The notes under the pieces were generated by a model. That model saw only the letters and a list, made by a program, of their open reading frames with translations, was not told the origin of the DNA and did not search any database. A stretch of DNA of 64,000 bases from positions 186,001 to 250,000 of the forward strand of contig SWDT01000151.1 of NCBI GenBank assembly GCA_009193035.1, given 5' to 3'. Below, in pieces: positions 12,224 through 23,070 of the stretch. A program made the position numbers and the translations under genes. Every line of letters starts with the position of its first letter. Positions within the stretch are counted from its first letter, which is position 1. This DNA comes from Halicephalobus mephisto. Its lineage: Eukaryota; Nematoda; Chromadorea; Rhabditida; Panagrolaimidae.

Positions 12224-12384
12224 TTTCAAAAAAATACTGTTATTTATTTTTTCGTATTTTTTGAACCAAATCTCAGTGATCAGTCATAACTTTTGTGTTT
12301 CACTACGATTATGGTAATGAACCAGATTTTTCCATTTTTAAATCGCTGAAATGATGAAAAAAATTGAGTCATTTTTCTGTAATA

Positions 12385-14900
12385 ATGTTTGATTCTTCCA
12401 ACTTGAAGAAAAATCTCAGATTCTGCGGCCATGGAACCAGATTTTTGATTTTGGTTATTTCCACCCTGGCTTTGACGTTCATAATGGCCAATTCCCTAGC
12501 TTTGAATTTTACAGTAATATGTATGGTGAAAGAACCAAGAGGATCCGAAGGAGAATTCATCAAGGAACTTGTTGAAATGCAGGAACTGAATATTACGGAT
12601 CCAGAACCGATATATTCCTTAAATGAGAAAAGTTGGCTTTTCTCTGCCGTTGCCATCGGCAATATTATCGGGACTGTTCCGGTGACTTGGGCCAATAACG
12701 TCTTCGGAACCAGGATGACTTTCTTCGTCTACGGTATGATTAGTGGAATTTCGACTTTATTGATCCCCCTGTGTGTTTCCGTGGGGTTTATTCCGGTGTT
12801 TTTTATGAGGGTTCTCGAAGGGTTCGGGTTGACTATTTCGTTGACTTCCATGGGGGCAATCGTGTCTGCTTGGTCGAGTCTCGAGGGGGCAGGAATGTAC
12901 ATCTCGCTGTTGTCGATGCACATCCAGTTCGGGGCCGTCGTCGTCATGCCGGTTGCTGGAGCCCTTTGTCAGTCTTCAATCGGATGGTCTGGAGTCTACT
13001 ACATCCTTGGAGGATTAACTATTTTATTTTTTTCTTTATTTTTTTTAATATACAGTAACCAACCTGAAGACCATTATCTTGTAAGTCAAAAAGAACTCAT
13101 CGTGATCAAAGAAGGCAAAATGGCGAAATCCGGAGAACATCCTCCAATACCGTACAAATCCATCATGAAGGACATTCCAGTCATCGGAGTAATCGTGTCC
13201 TGCCTCGGGGGCTCCTTCGCGCTCCAGATGATGTTCCAGTACGGACCCACCTACCTCAACAAAGTCCTCGGATTCGACCTTACCAAAACAGGCCTAGCAG
13301 CAGCTCTACCATACGTCCTGAGTGTTGTTGTAAAACTCTTCGCAGGACCAGTTTCGGACATGGTAACATGCATCAGTCAACGAGGAAGGATTATTTTCTT
13401 CAATACTTTGAGTCAACTTCCAATCACCATCTGCTTTATTCTGATGGCTTCACTGCCCCTAGAACTCGGATGGCTTGTCCAGATCAGCTACAGCTTAGTA
13501 AATTCGTTCAGCGGATTAAATGCTGTCGGAGTGGCTAAATCCGTTCAATTGGTACGTTTACGTTAGATCAAGCACCATCCATTTGGATCCAAATCCGCAC
13601 AACACTGGTCCCGAAAGGAAGTACCCTGAGGACCAATGGAAGTACCCTGAGGACCAATGGAAGATTTACCATTGTATGATGACAAAAAATTACGCAATAT
13701 TTTGTAAAAGTTGTTTTTATATCTCATGCCTCTGGCGCTATAGAGCTATTTTGTATATTTCCTCATCCACACGTGGATCAGGAATCCTTAATCTCGATCC
13801 AACAGTTTATGACAATGCGATTTATTTTTATTAAAAGAAATTTATCCATTTTATTGTTTTTTCGAGAATTTTTACTTTTTACAATATTTCGAAATTTACT
13901 TTTAGTTTCAAACTTGGGTAATTAAACCGATTGTAATAAACGCATTACAAAGTACAAAAACGATTACAATAGATGAAATTTACCAAAATTGTCATCAACT
14001 TTTGGATCGATGACGTTTTCACAGTTTCGATCAGTAATAGCTCGAAATTTACTTTTGGTTTCCAATTTGAGTAACTAGACTAATTACAATACATGCGTTA
14101 CAAAGTGCAAAAATGATTACAATCGGGAAACCTTTGTTAAGACTGACATCAACCTTTCAATCGATGACGTTTTCGTCGTTTCGATCAGTATTAGCTCGAA
14201 ATTTACTTTTCGTTTCCAATTTGAGTAATTAAACCGATTGTAATAAACGCATTACAAAGTACAAAAACGATTACAATCGGTAAATCTTTGTTAAGACTGA
14301 CATCAACCTTTGAATCGATGGTGTTTTCACAGTTTCGATCATATTTCGAAATTTTGGAACTTTAAAAAACAAAATTTCTTTAAATTTACAAAAATAAATT
14401 TCAACTAAAAACGCGTTTTGTCATTTTGTAGTTATTAAAATTTGTGTTTGTTGTGATTTCAGATTTCGCAACATCATGCCCATTTCATCATGACTATTGT
14501 AAGTTCTAGTTCCATACCGTAGTCACAGTAGTGATTCCAGATGTCGTTAGTGAACTCGATAGTCATCTTGATTCTTCCTGTCATAGTTACTATCCTGGCT
14601 CCAGATAACACAGAATCCCAATGGGCAGTCGTTTTTTACGTTCTTGCTGTGATTGTTTTTTTGACGATGATGTTCTTCAACTTCGTCTGTCAAGTAGAGC
14701 CTCGAGAATGGGCCAAACTTGAATCAGATTCTTCCATAATAAACATTAGTCAAAAACCATCTCAAATAGCTGTCGTCAGCAAAGAATTCAACGATGCCGC
14801 TTGTAACGTCATCAGCGGCCAAGTTCACAATCTTCAAATACAGCCGCTCGAAGAAGAAGGAACATTGAAAAAAAACAAAATTAACGTTCATCTTGTTTAA
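12385..14900 (+). CDS. SLC17-like MFS transporter, tandem copy 3
   Basis: Three exons: 12385-13551, 14463-14498 (only 36 nt), 14541-14900 (TAA), giving 520 residues, all phase 0. It has the same architecture as copies 1 and 2: LNFTVICM in TM1, a glycosylatable loop with NIT, EKSWLFS before TM2, GPVSDMVTCISQRGR in the TM8-9 loop (MFS signature-like), GLNAVGVAKS, and a VEPREWA tail. A longer hydrophilic C-terminus than the sisters follows. The first 389 codons are uninterrupted, whereas copy 2 has three introns in the same part, so introns were lost here or gained there. The start ATG lies only 161 bp after the copy 2 stop codon, which is compatible with polycistronic transcription as in nematode operons. 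Substrate unknown. Confidence 0.88.
13575..13740 (+). repeat. Dispersed repeat shared with 355-510
   Basis: ccatttggatccaaatccgc, ctggtcccgaaagg and accattgtatgatg match 355-510 in order. Inside, gaagtaccctgaggaccaat is duplicated in tandem. In intron 1 of transporter copy 3. Confidence 0.6.
13890..14345 (+). repeat. Three tandem copies of a 154-bp unit
   Basis: Units begin cgaaatttacttt at about 13890, 14043 and 14196. Each contains attgtaataaacgcattaca and ttggatcgatgacgttttc-type text. In intron 1 of transporter copy 3. Confidence 0.7.
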
Positions 14901-14994
14901 TTTTACCGGTCTAGAAAATAGTCAAGCATGAATTCAGCATTTGACAGTAAGCCTTGTCGATAAAATGTACTTTATAATCAAGAAAAAGAAGGAT

Positions 14995-15600
14995 TTATGC
15001 ACACAAAGATAGACACATGGTACATAATGTATAGATATATTAATTACGATATCAATGTATCGTACTAAATGTATAGATATATTAAAACAACTCTGATGTA
15101 TCAGATAGATTATATTCAATATATCGATATATTAAATATAATATCGATGTATTATATTCAATGTATAGATATATTAAAACAATTATAATGTATCGGATAC
15201 ATCATATTCAATATATCAATATATCAATATATATATATTAAATATAATATCGATGCATTGTATTCAATATATAGATATATTAAAACAACTCTGATATATA
15301 TGATAGATTGTATTCAATATATCGATATATTAATTACGATATCAATGTATCGTATTAAATGTATAGATATATTAAAACAACTCTGATGTATCAGATAGAT
15401 TATATTTAATATATCGATATATTAAATATAATATCGATGTATTATATTCAATGTATAGATATATTAAAACAATTATAATGTATCGGATACATCATATTCA
15501 ATATATAGAGATATTAAAACAACTCTGATTTATCAGATACATCATATTCAAAATATATATTTTAAATATAATGTATCTGATACATTAGAGTATTTTTAAT
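14995..15600 (+). repeat. Dispersed tatcgatatattaaatataa repeat array
   Basis: Same family as 570-1215: aaaacaactctgatgtatca and gatatattaaatataatatc units, at least five times. Lies 3' of transporter copy 3. Positions 15601-15908 are plain AT-rich DNA. Confidence 0.65.
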
Positions 15601-15908
15601 CCATCCTTTTTGCGTGAAATTCACTAATTTTAATAATTCTTGTTCAAAATTAAATCTATTTTTCCTACCATTTAATGTTTTTAAATTAATCAAAAACACG
15701 AAAAATTAAAAACCAAAATTTAAGAATTTTTTGAATTATCACATGTCAGAAAATTACTCAACGAAACTGGACTACTTATTTTGAATATTTTTAAAACTTT
15801 GACTTAGTATATAGATGATTCAGAATGATTACTTTGAATAAAATTATTTTTTTATAACTTATTTTTTACAGAAAATATTGGTTATGTAACATTTTTATTT
15901 CAGAAGCT

Positions 15909-16472
15909 TATGTTCCAATTTTAGAGTTATAATTGAAAAAAGCGTTTATAATACTGTACTAAAATATATAAATTTTAATTCTAAAATAATAATCAAAAAT
16001 CAATCTTCAAGATTCGAGATTCTGGAAATTAATTCTGGATTCTGATTTTATAATTTTCAATATCCTTAAATTTGAATAAAAAATACTTATAATACTGTAC
16101 TGAAATCCATAAATTCTAATTCTAAAATAATAATCAAAAATTAATTTTCAAAATTTAAAATTCTAAAAACTAACTCTGGATTCTGATTTTATAATTTTCA
16201 ATATCCTTAAATTTGAATAAAAAGTACTTATAATACTGTACTAAAATCCATAAATTCTGAATCTAAAAAATAATCAAAAATTAATTTTCAAAATTTAAAA
16301 TTCTGAAAACTAATTCTAAATTTTAAGAATATCTGAAATTTCATATAAAAAGTTTATTAAAAAATAGAAACTTATCCAAAATAGCTTTTAAAATACTATA
16401 TAATAGATGTAAAGTTATTTAAAATTATTTATTTTTTAATTTTTAAAGTAAAGTTGTAAAAATTGGAATATA
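15909..16472 (-). repeat. Inverted, longer copy of the 9744-10168 element
   Basis: The end read inward from 16472 matches the left end at 9744 over some 100 bp (tatattccaatttttacaac, then tttactttaaaaatt). The middle has about three tandem copies of a 115-bp unit. Lies between transporter copy 3 and the Ly-6 gene. Confidence 0.55.
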
Positions 16473-16686
16473 AAAACGGAACAGAAATGTCCTATTACGA
16501 AAACTTCACATGAAAAGTGTTCCCCAATTTTTGTTTTCCAAAAAATTACGAAAAAATTATTTCGGAATTAAATTTTAAAAAAATCAATGTTTTTACAAAG
16601 TCGTTTTTCTTCAATTATTTTCTTCAAAAAGCTTCGAATTTCTTCCGGAGCCGGTCTCCAGGTGGTCTTTTTGGTTTTTTCCGAAA

Positions 16687-19600
16687 ATGTTTCGTTTTTA
16701 TTTTACTTTTTTTATTTTACCTCTGACTTTTTCCCTCAACTGTTTTTACTGTAGACACTCGTTGAGGAACAAAGATGTCTTAGACGGAATCGACACGAAT
16801 CCACAGTGCATGAGTTTCGAAAAATTCTACAACAGCAGTCTTTACAGAAGACAGTGTTCCCCGAAGGAAACCAAGTGCATGGTAAGATTCGTCTTTAATA
16901 TTTTTATCGAATTTTCAAGAATTAATATCAGATTTCAAGGAATTTCGAAAATTTTGATTAAATTCTAAAAAGTTTTAAAAACTATAAAATTTTAGAGACT
17001 TTTGAAATCTCCCATTAAATTCTAAAAGATGTCAAAACTAATATGAGATTCTGGAGAATTTCGAAATCTTCCATTAGATTCTAGGAAGCTTCAGAATGTT
17101 CCTAAAAATTCTAAAAATTTAAAAATATTTATTAAATTTTAAAAATTTCAAAATATTTATTAAATTCTAAAAATTCTTAAATTTTTATAAAATCAATAAA
17201 TTTTTAAATTTTTATTATATTCTAAAAATTTTTAAATTTCTATAAAATTCGAAAAATTTTTTCATTTTCATAAAACTCAAAAAATTTTTAAATTTTTATT
17301 AAATTCTAAAAATTTCAAAATATTTATGAAATTCTAAAAATTTTTTAATTTTCGTAAAACTCAAGAAATTTTTAAATATTTATCAAATTCAAAAAATTCT
17401 TAAATTTCTATAAAATTCAAAAAATTTTTTAATTTTTATTAAATTCTAAAAATTTTAAAATTTCTATAAAATTCGAAAAATTTTTACAAAATTCTCAAAA
17501 ATTTTTCAAATTTTCCCTTAATTTTGGAATATTATAATTTTCCGAAATGCAACAAGAGTTCATGTAATAGCAGCCAAAAGTCATAATCGGGGATTGTCTT
17601 GAGAAGCCCCAGGGGGCCGATTTCAAAGCTGTCTCGAATTTGACAAAAAGGCATTTATCTTGCTAATCGATTCTTGACGCATTCTCGACCAACTTGACTC
17701 TCCATGATTCACATTTTTACAAAACTAAATTCTCATAAGCCGATGCCCTCAGGGAATCTTGTAAAAAATGGCAGTGGGAATTTGTTGCTTCTTTTTGAAA
17801 ACAAGAAATTTTCAATTATTTTCAATGATTACTGTAGAATTCCGATTTTTTCAAAGTTAAGGATACTACAGTACTTTTGGGAATTAAAAATCTTCTAAAA
17901 TAAAATTAAATAATTTCTAAAATTACTGTAGAATTCCGATTTTTTTAAAATTAAAAAAACTACAGTACTTTTGAGAATTAAAAATCTTCTAAAATAAAAT
18001 TAAATAATTTCTAAAATTACTGTAGATTTAGGACGTTTTTAAAATTAAAAAAAATATGGTAATTTTTTAAATTTTTAATAAAAAATTAAAATTAATAATT
18101 TTTGAGTTTTCGAAATTAAATTAAATTCGAAATCTTTTGAATTCGTGGATTACGGTAATTATTTTATTTTCAATTTTAATAATTTTTCAAAATTAAATAA
18201 TTTTAAAGTTTTTTGAATTCATAGATTACGGTAATTATTTTAAATTTTATTGTTTAATTCAAAGTGAAATTTAATTGGATGAAACACACCGGAAACAATT
18301 GGAAGGACAAATAAGTCGTAAATTTTCCGGAAGCTCCTCTTCAAAAATTGACAACTGCGCGAAAATGGCAGAGAAAAATTATGCAAATTTATCTAGGCCA
18401 TTTTTGAAAATTTTCAATAATCAAGTTTTTTGTTCTTGATCGTCTTTTTTGACAGAATCAGAATCTTTGATGGTGATTCCGGCGGGTTGGGTGATGGGGA
18501 AGAGGGGCAGGAGGAAGGGGGCCATGTTCTTGCAGGCCTGGACCCTGGGGTACTTGGCGTTCGGTCTCCTGCCCCGAGGGACCTTGGTGGTGGCCAGGAG
18601 GTTGTCGATGGAGAAAGCCGAGGATTTGGTTTCTGATTCTTGATTCTGGGAACTAGAAGGAGAATCGGCGATTTTAGAAGACCTGTGGATCAGTTCCTTC
18701 TTCCTCCACTTGGCCCTTCTGTTCTGGAACCAAACCTAAAATAAAAATAAATAAATTTTAAGTAAAATAAATTTAAATAAAAATAAATAAATTTTAAGTA
18801 AAATAAATTTAAATAAAAATAAATAATTTTAAATAAATTAAAAATTAAAAAAGATAAATAATTTTAAATAAAAATAAAATAAATAAAAATAAATAATTTT
18901 AAATAAAATAATTTTAAATAAATAAATAAAAATAAATAATTTTAAATATTAAAATTTTTTAAAATTGTCCTGACAGGAATTTTTGAGTTTTTTGAAGTTT
19001 TTAAAAATCAGATTTAGTGGTTTTGAAGATGTTTCAGAAATTCTAAAATTTCTTAAAATTTTTAAAATTTTTTGTCAAATTCTTATAAACTATAAAATCT
19101 TCTACAAAATTCTGGAAGTTTTCATTAGATTTCGTAAGAATCTAAAATCTTCTTTGAAATTCTCAAAAATTTCAAAAGCTTTCATTAGATTCTAAAAAAT
19201 TATAAAATTTCTTACAATATTGAGGAATTTTTATAAAATTCTAGAATCTTCCACTAGGTTCCTAAAAACTTTAAAAACTTTGAAATCTTTGGATTCTAAA
19301 AAATTATAAAATTTCTTTCAATGTTGAGGAATTTTTATAAAAATTCCAAAAGTTACAGAATTTTTACAAAATTCTAGAATCTTCCATTAAGTTTCTAAAA
19401 CCTTTGAATTTTTAAAAATTATAAAATTTCTTTCAATATTGAGGAATTTTTATAAAAATTCCAAAAGTTACAGAATTTTTACAAAATTCTAGAATCTTCC
19501 ATTAAGTTTCTAAAAACTTTGAGTTTTGAAAAATTATAAAATTTCTTTCAATATTGAGGAATTTTTATAAAATTCTAATTACCTTCCATTAGGTTCCTAA

Positions 19601-22600
19601 AAACTTTGAAATATTTGAATTTTGAAAAATTATAAAATTTCTTACAAAAGTTTAAAAGTCTTTAACGAATTTTGTAGGCTACGAAATTTTGCAGAAGATT
19701 CTAAACGATTTTGTGGAATTTTAGTCGTTTTTAATTTTGAAATTCAATCCGCATTTCCGAATTATTTTTAATTTTTGGCCAAGGTCGAAATCTGGCATCT
19801 TGACAAATTGCTTTTTTGTTTTTTTTTTATTGAAAATTTTGCAAATTGAAATTTTATAAAATTTTATAAAATTTGACAGATCTTTAACCATTTTATTCAA
19901 AACTAAAATTACAGTAATTTTGAATTATTTGTTTGTTTTCACAGTGCCTCAGGGCATTTGGGAGTTGTCTCGCTCCAAAACCATTAAATAATCAAATTAT
20001 AAAAAGATTAATGCAAAAACGATAAAGAAGACTTCAGAGCTTAAAAGATACATTTCGACGATAAAAAGGGTCTTTTTGAAAACAATAAAAAAATGGAATT
20101 TATTTTACTATTTAAGAAATAGACTTACTTGGACTCTGGATTCCAGCAAGTCCAGCCTCAGGGCCAGGGCTTCGCGCATGAACACATCTGGATAGTGACT
20201 GGATTCGAAGGCATTCTCGAGTTCTTCCAACTGCCATCCGGTGAAATTTGTTCTTGTTCGACGTCTTTTCAGTGATTCTTTTCCTAAAAAACGTACAATT
20301 ACGGTACTTGTGGCAATGGGAACAGAACGCCAATTTCGAACTAGTACTGTAATGGAAGTTAATTTAACAAAAATCTTCTAAAATGTCCTAAAATAAAAAA
20401 TAATTACGGTACTTGTGGCATTGGGAACAGAATGCCAATTTTTAACTAGTACTGTAATAGAAGTTAATTTAATAAAAATCTTCTGAAATGTCCTAAAACA
20501 AAAAATAATTACGGTACTTGTGGCATTGAGAACAAAACACCAATTTCTAACTAGTACTGTAATAGAAATTAATTTAACAAAAAACCCTCTAAAATGTCTT
20601 GAAACAAAAAAATAATTACGGTACTTGTGGCATTGAAAACAGAACGCCAATAATACCAACCTTTTGCTTGTTTGGTTTCTTCAGAAGATGTCTCGCTTAC
20701 AGTAGGACTTTGTGGAGCAGATACCTCTTCCACCGTCTCCGTCGTTTTTGAACAGTCTTCTCCGTTGGGATTAGTTTCGTTTTGGTAACCCCCTGAGGCA
20801 AAAACCGGAAAAAGGTCCGCAACGTTCGTTCCGAGACCCATTTTTTCCTGAATTTTCCAATATTCCAACAAAATCGCATTTACGTCCATTTTTCTAAAAT
20901 TAAAAAAATTACAGTATTCGAAATTCAAAAATGGCAACAAGCGAATTTCAAAGAAGTCCTTTGGGTCGAGATTGGGATTTTTAAAGTCCATTTTGGCGCC
21001 TCCCAACTCATCCATCTTTTTTGGCTCAGAAAACAAAAATTATTTTTGTAAAAAATTTAAATTTTTTCAATTAGAATTGAAATTTGAGAAAGTCTAAAAA
21101 GACAAGAAAATTTCCGGCCAATTAGCCACGAGTCCAAAATAAATATTTTTGGATCTTCATTCATTTATGATGCCGAATTGAAATGAGAGAATTTCTGGCA
21201 TTTTTCAGTTTATCGGAATACACATCTTGACTGTATTAGTCCAGAGTTAATGACCCGGGATATTTGAGAAATTTAAGAATTCAATTTCTCAATTTATGAA
21301 AAATATTAAATTTTAATTTCTCAATTTATAAAAAATATTAAAATTAAATTTCTCAATTTATAAAAATATTAAATTTTAATTTCTCAATTTATGGAAAAAA
21401 TTAAAATTTAATATTTTTCATAAATTAAAAAAATTAAAATTAAATTTTTTTAATTTATGAAAAATATTAAAATTAAAATTTTTTAATTTATGAAAAATAT
21501 TAAAATTAAATTTCTCAATTTATAAAAAATATTAAAATTAAAATTTTTTAATTTATGAAAAATATTAAAATTAATTTTTTTAGAAATTTGATACCGTAAT
21601 CATAAATTTGTTTAAAGAAATAAATCTCAATTGAAAATTTGAAAATTGTTGGAATTTTAAATAATTTAAAAAATAAACATAAATTAGAAAGACAAATTTC
21701 TCTGAAATTCCAGATAATTTCGAAAATTACTTAAAATTTTTATTTTTGAATCCGGATTTTTTAAAAATTACAAAAATTATTAAAATAAAATTTTTATTTT
21801 TGAATCCGGATTTTTTAAAAATTACTAAAATAAAATTTTTATTTTTGAATCCGGATTTTTTAAAAACTGAAAAATTATAAAATATGAATTTAGGCAAAGG
21901 GAGGAGCAACAGAAAACCGCCTCTTTAAGGTCATACTGTCATAAAAATTAGGAATAAATATTTTTTAAGAAGCTATAGTGATACAAATTTTTGATAACTT
22001 CTAGAATTCGATTTCTGTTGGATTCTGAAAAGCTTTAGAAATTTGCAGAAATATTTCAATAATTTCAGAATTTTCCACTGAGTTATAAAATTATTTAAAA
22101 ATTTCAACAAGATTCTGGAGAGCTTTAAAAACTTTTTTAAAATTTTCGAAAATTCGATATTTTTTTACTGAATTACAAAGTTATTTAAAAATTTCAACAA
22201 CATTCTGGAAAATTCTAAAAACTTCTTTGAAATTTCCAAAGAATTCAAAATCTCTCACTTGGATTCTGTAAGATTCTAGAAAATTTCTAAATTATGTGAG
22301 AGATTTTCTGTATTAATTACAGTAATGGGTAAATATTGATTCAATTAGTTACTGTAGTGGATAAAACTTGATTTAATTGGTTACTGTAGTGGATAAAACT
22401 TGATTGACTACTGTAGTGATTAAAATTTAACTTAATTTGTTTACTGTAATTACTAAAATCTAACTTAATTGGTTACTGTAATTATTAAAATCTAACTTAA
22501 TTGGTTACTGTAATAGGTAAAACTTGATTTAATTAGTTACTGTAATAGGTAAAACTTGATTGATTACTGTAGTGATTAAAATCTAACTTAATTTGTTTAC

Positions 22601-22994
22601 TGTAATTACTAAAATCTAACTTAATTGGTTACTGTAATAAGTAAAACTTGATTTAATTGGTTACTGTAGTGGATAAAACTTGATTGATTACTGTAGTGAT
22701 TAAAGTTTGATTTAAATTAACAAAAATAATTTTTAGTCACAGGTAACAAACATGAACGGTTTTTTCGTGGAAGTCCGGAGGGATTGTGCCGAATTCTGCA
22801 AGCCGGCCTGTTACGAACAGGGCTACGGTCTCAGCCAGCAGATCTGCACCCGATGCTGCGTCTCGGAGCTCTGTAACAACTTCGACGGTCGAGCTTACTA
22901 TTTGCCTAATTCCAGTTTTATTTTTCCATTACCGTATTTCCTGTATTTATCATTATTAAAAATTTTATATTATTTCATAACAATGGCTAGATAA
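16687..22994 (+). CDS. Ly-6/uPAR-type GPI-anchored surface protein
   Basis: Two exons, 16687-16881 and 22737-22994 (TAA), phase 0. An alternative acceptor at 22743 would drop two residues. About 151 residues. An N-terminal hydrophobic signal peptide (residues 1-16 or so, ending before LNCFYC) is followed by a cysteine-rich region. It closes with CCVSELCNN, the CC-x4-C-N ending typical of three-finger (LU) domains. A hydrophobic C-terminal segment ([19 protein letters not shown]) follows, as expected for GPI-anchor addition. Worm relatives act at the neuronal or epithelial surface, but no specific orthologue is recognised. The 5.86-kb intron contains unc-4 on the opposite strand. The gene converges on the myosin gene with 76 bp between stops. 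Additional small exons inside the intron cannot be excluded, though the domain is already complete. Confidence 0.75.
16882..18420. other. Ly-6 intron, 5' part (3' flank of unc-4)
   Basis: Positions 16990-17530 are a degenerate tandem of aaattctaaaaattttt. Positions 17560-17770 form a non-repetitive, GC-richer island (aagccccagggggccgattt). Positions 17820-18060 repeat attactgtagaattccgatt. An octamer ATGCAAAT lies at 18381. No further Ly-6 exon is recognisable. Confidence 0.5.
18421..20889 (-). CDS. unc-4: UNC-4-type paired-like homeodomain repressor
   Basis: Three exons on the minus strand: 20889-20661, 20283-20129, 18735-18421 (TGA). Phases 1 and 0 agree, giving 232 residues. The homeodomain runs from about residue 80 (KRRRTRTNF) through [20 protein letters not shown] and [17 protein letters not shown] to [14 protein letters not shown]. 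This is the diagnostic UNC-4/Uncx sequence. Helix 3 is split by the intron before VWFQN, and its Q50 position is paired-like. The C-terminal part carries FSIDNLLA, an eh1-like Groucho/UNC-37 binding motif, matching the known role of UNC-4 as a repressor that sets motor-neuron synaptic choice. The start follows an acceptor-like attttag, so the message may be trans-spliced there. The frame remains open upstream to 21036. The whole gene lies inside the Ly-6 gene intron. Confidence 0.92.
18736..20128. other. unc-4 intron 2: low-complexity DNA
   Basis: Positions 18740-18950 are an aataaataaattttaaat repeat. Positions 18980-19680 repeat attataaaatttctttcaat and gaggaatttttataaaattc about five times. 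No RNA or exon seen. Confidence 0.5.
20284..20660 (-). repeat. unc-4 intron 1 made of a 108-bp tandem repeat
   Basis: Plus-strand units begin aattacggtacttgtggca near 20293, 20401, 20509 and 20617. Each carries gaacagaacgccaatttcta and actagtactgtaatgg. The array reaches from the acceptor to within a few bases of the donor. Confidence 0.75.
20890..21720. other. Upstream region of unc-4
   Basis: Positions 20890-21036 stay open in frame with unc-4 but end in ttttaattttag before the chosen ATG. Positions 21100-21270 are non-repetitive and include ccaattag and tcatttatgatg, a plausible promoter. Positions 21290-21580 are a tandem of aaatttctcaatttataaaa and its variants. Confidence 0.45.
21721..22736. 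repeat. Repeats before Ly-6 exon 2
   Basis: Positions 21730-21865 hold three copies of atttttgaatccggattttt. Positions 22300-22712 hold about nine diverged copies of a 40-60-bp unit built on ttactgtagtggataaaact and gattaaaatctaacttaatt. The array stops 25 bp before the exon. Confidence 0.65.
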
Positions 22995-23023
22995 GTATTC
23001 AACTGAAAGCACCGTGATTTAAA

Positions 23024-23029
23024 AATAAA
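23024..23029 (+). terminator. Polyadenylation signal of the Ly-6 gene
   Basis: AATAAA 30 bp after the TAA at 22992-22994, at the expected distance for a nematode 3' end. The opposing myosin gene stops at 23071, so the two 3' UTRs probably overlap. Confidence 0.6.
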
Positions 23030-23070
23030 AAATTACACCGGAATTATAATTTTAAAAATTTTAAAAATAC

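Noticed and set aside
20378..20659. 93-codon minus-strand frame in the unc-4 intron
   Set aside because: Repeating peptide from the 108-bp tandem repeat, between matched donor and acceptor sites.
20890..21036. N-terminal extension of UNC-4 to an ATG at 21036
   Set aside because: The frame is open, but an acceptor-like ttttaattttag lies just before the ATG at 20889 and the added peptide (aromatic-rich FEYCNFFNF) looks like translated intron. Kept only as an alternative.
22300..22712. CRISPR-like regularly spaced repeats
   Set aside because: Units and spacers both diverge, it lies in a eukaryotic intron, and there are no cas genes. It is an ordinary tandem array.
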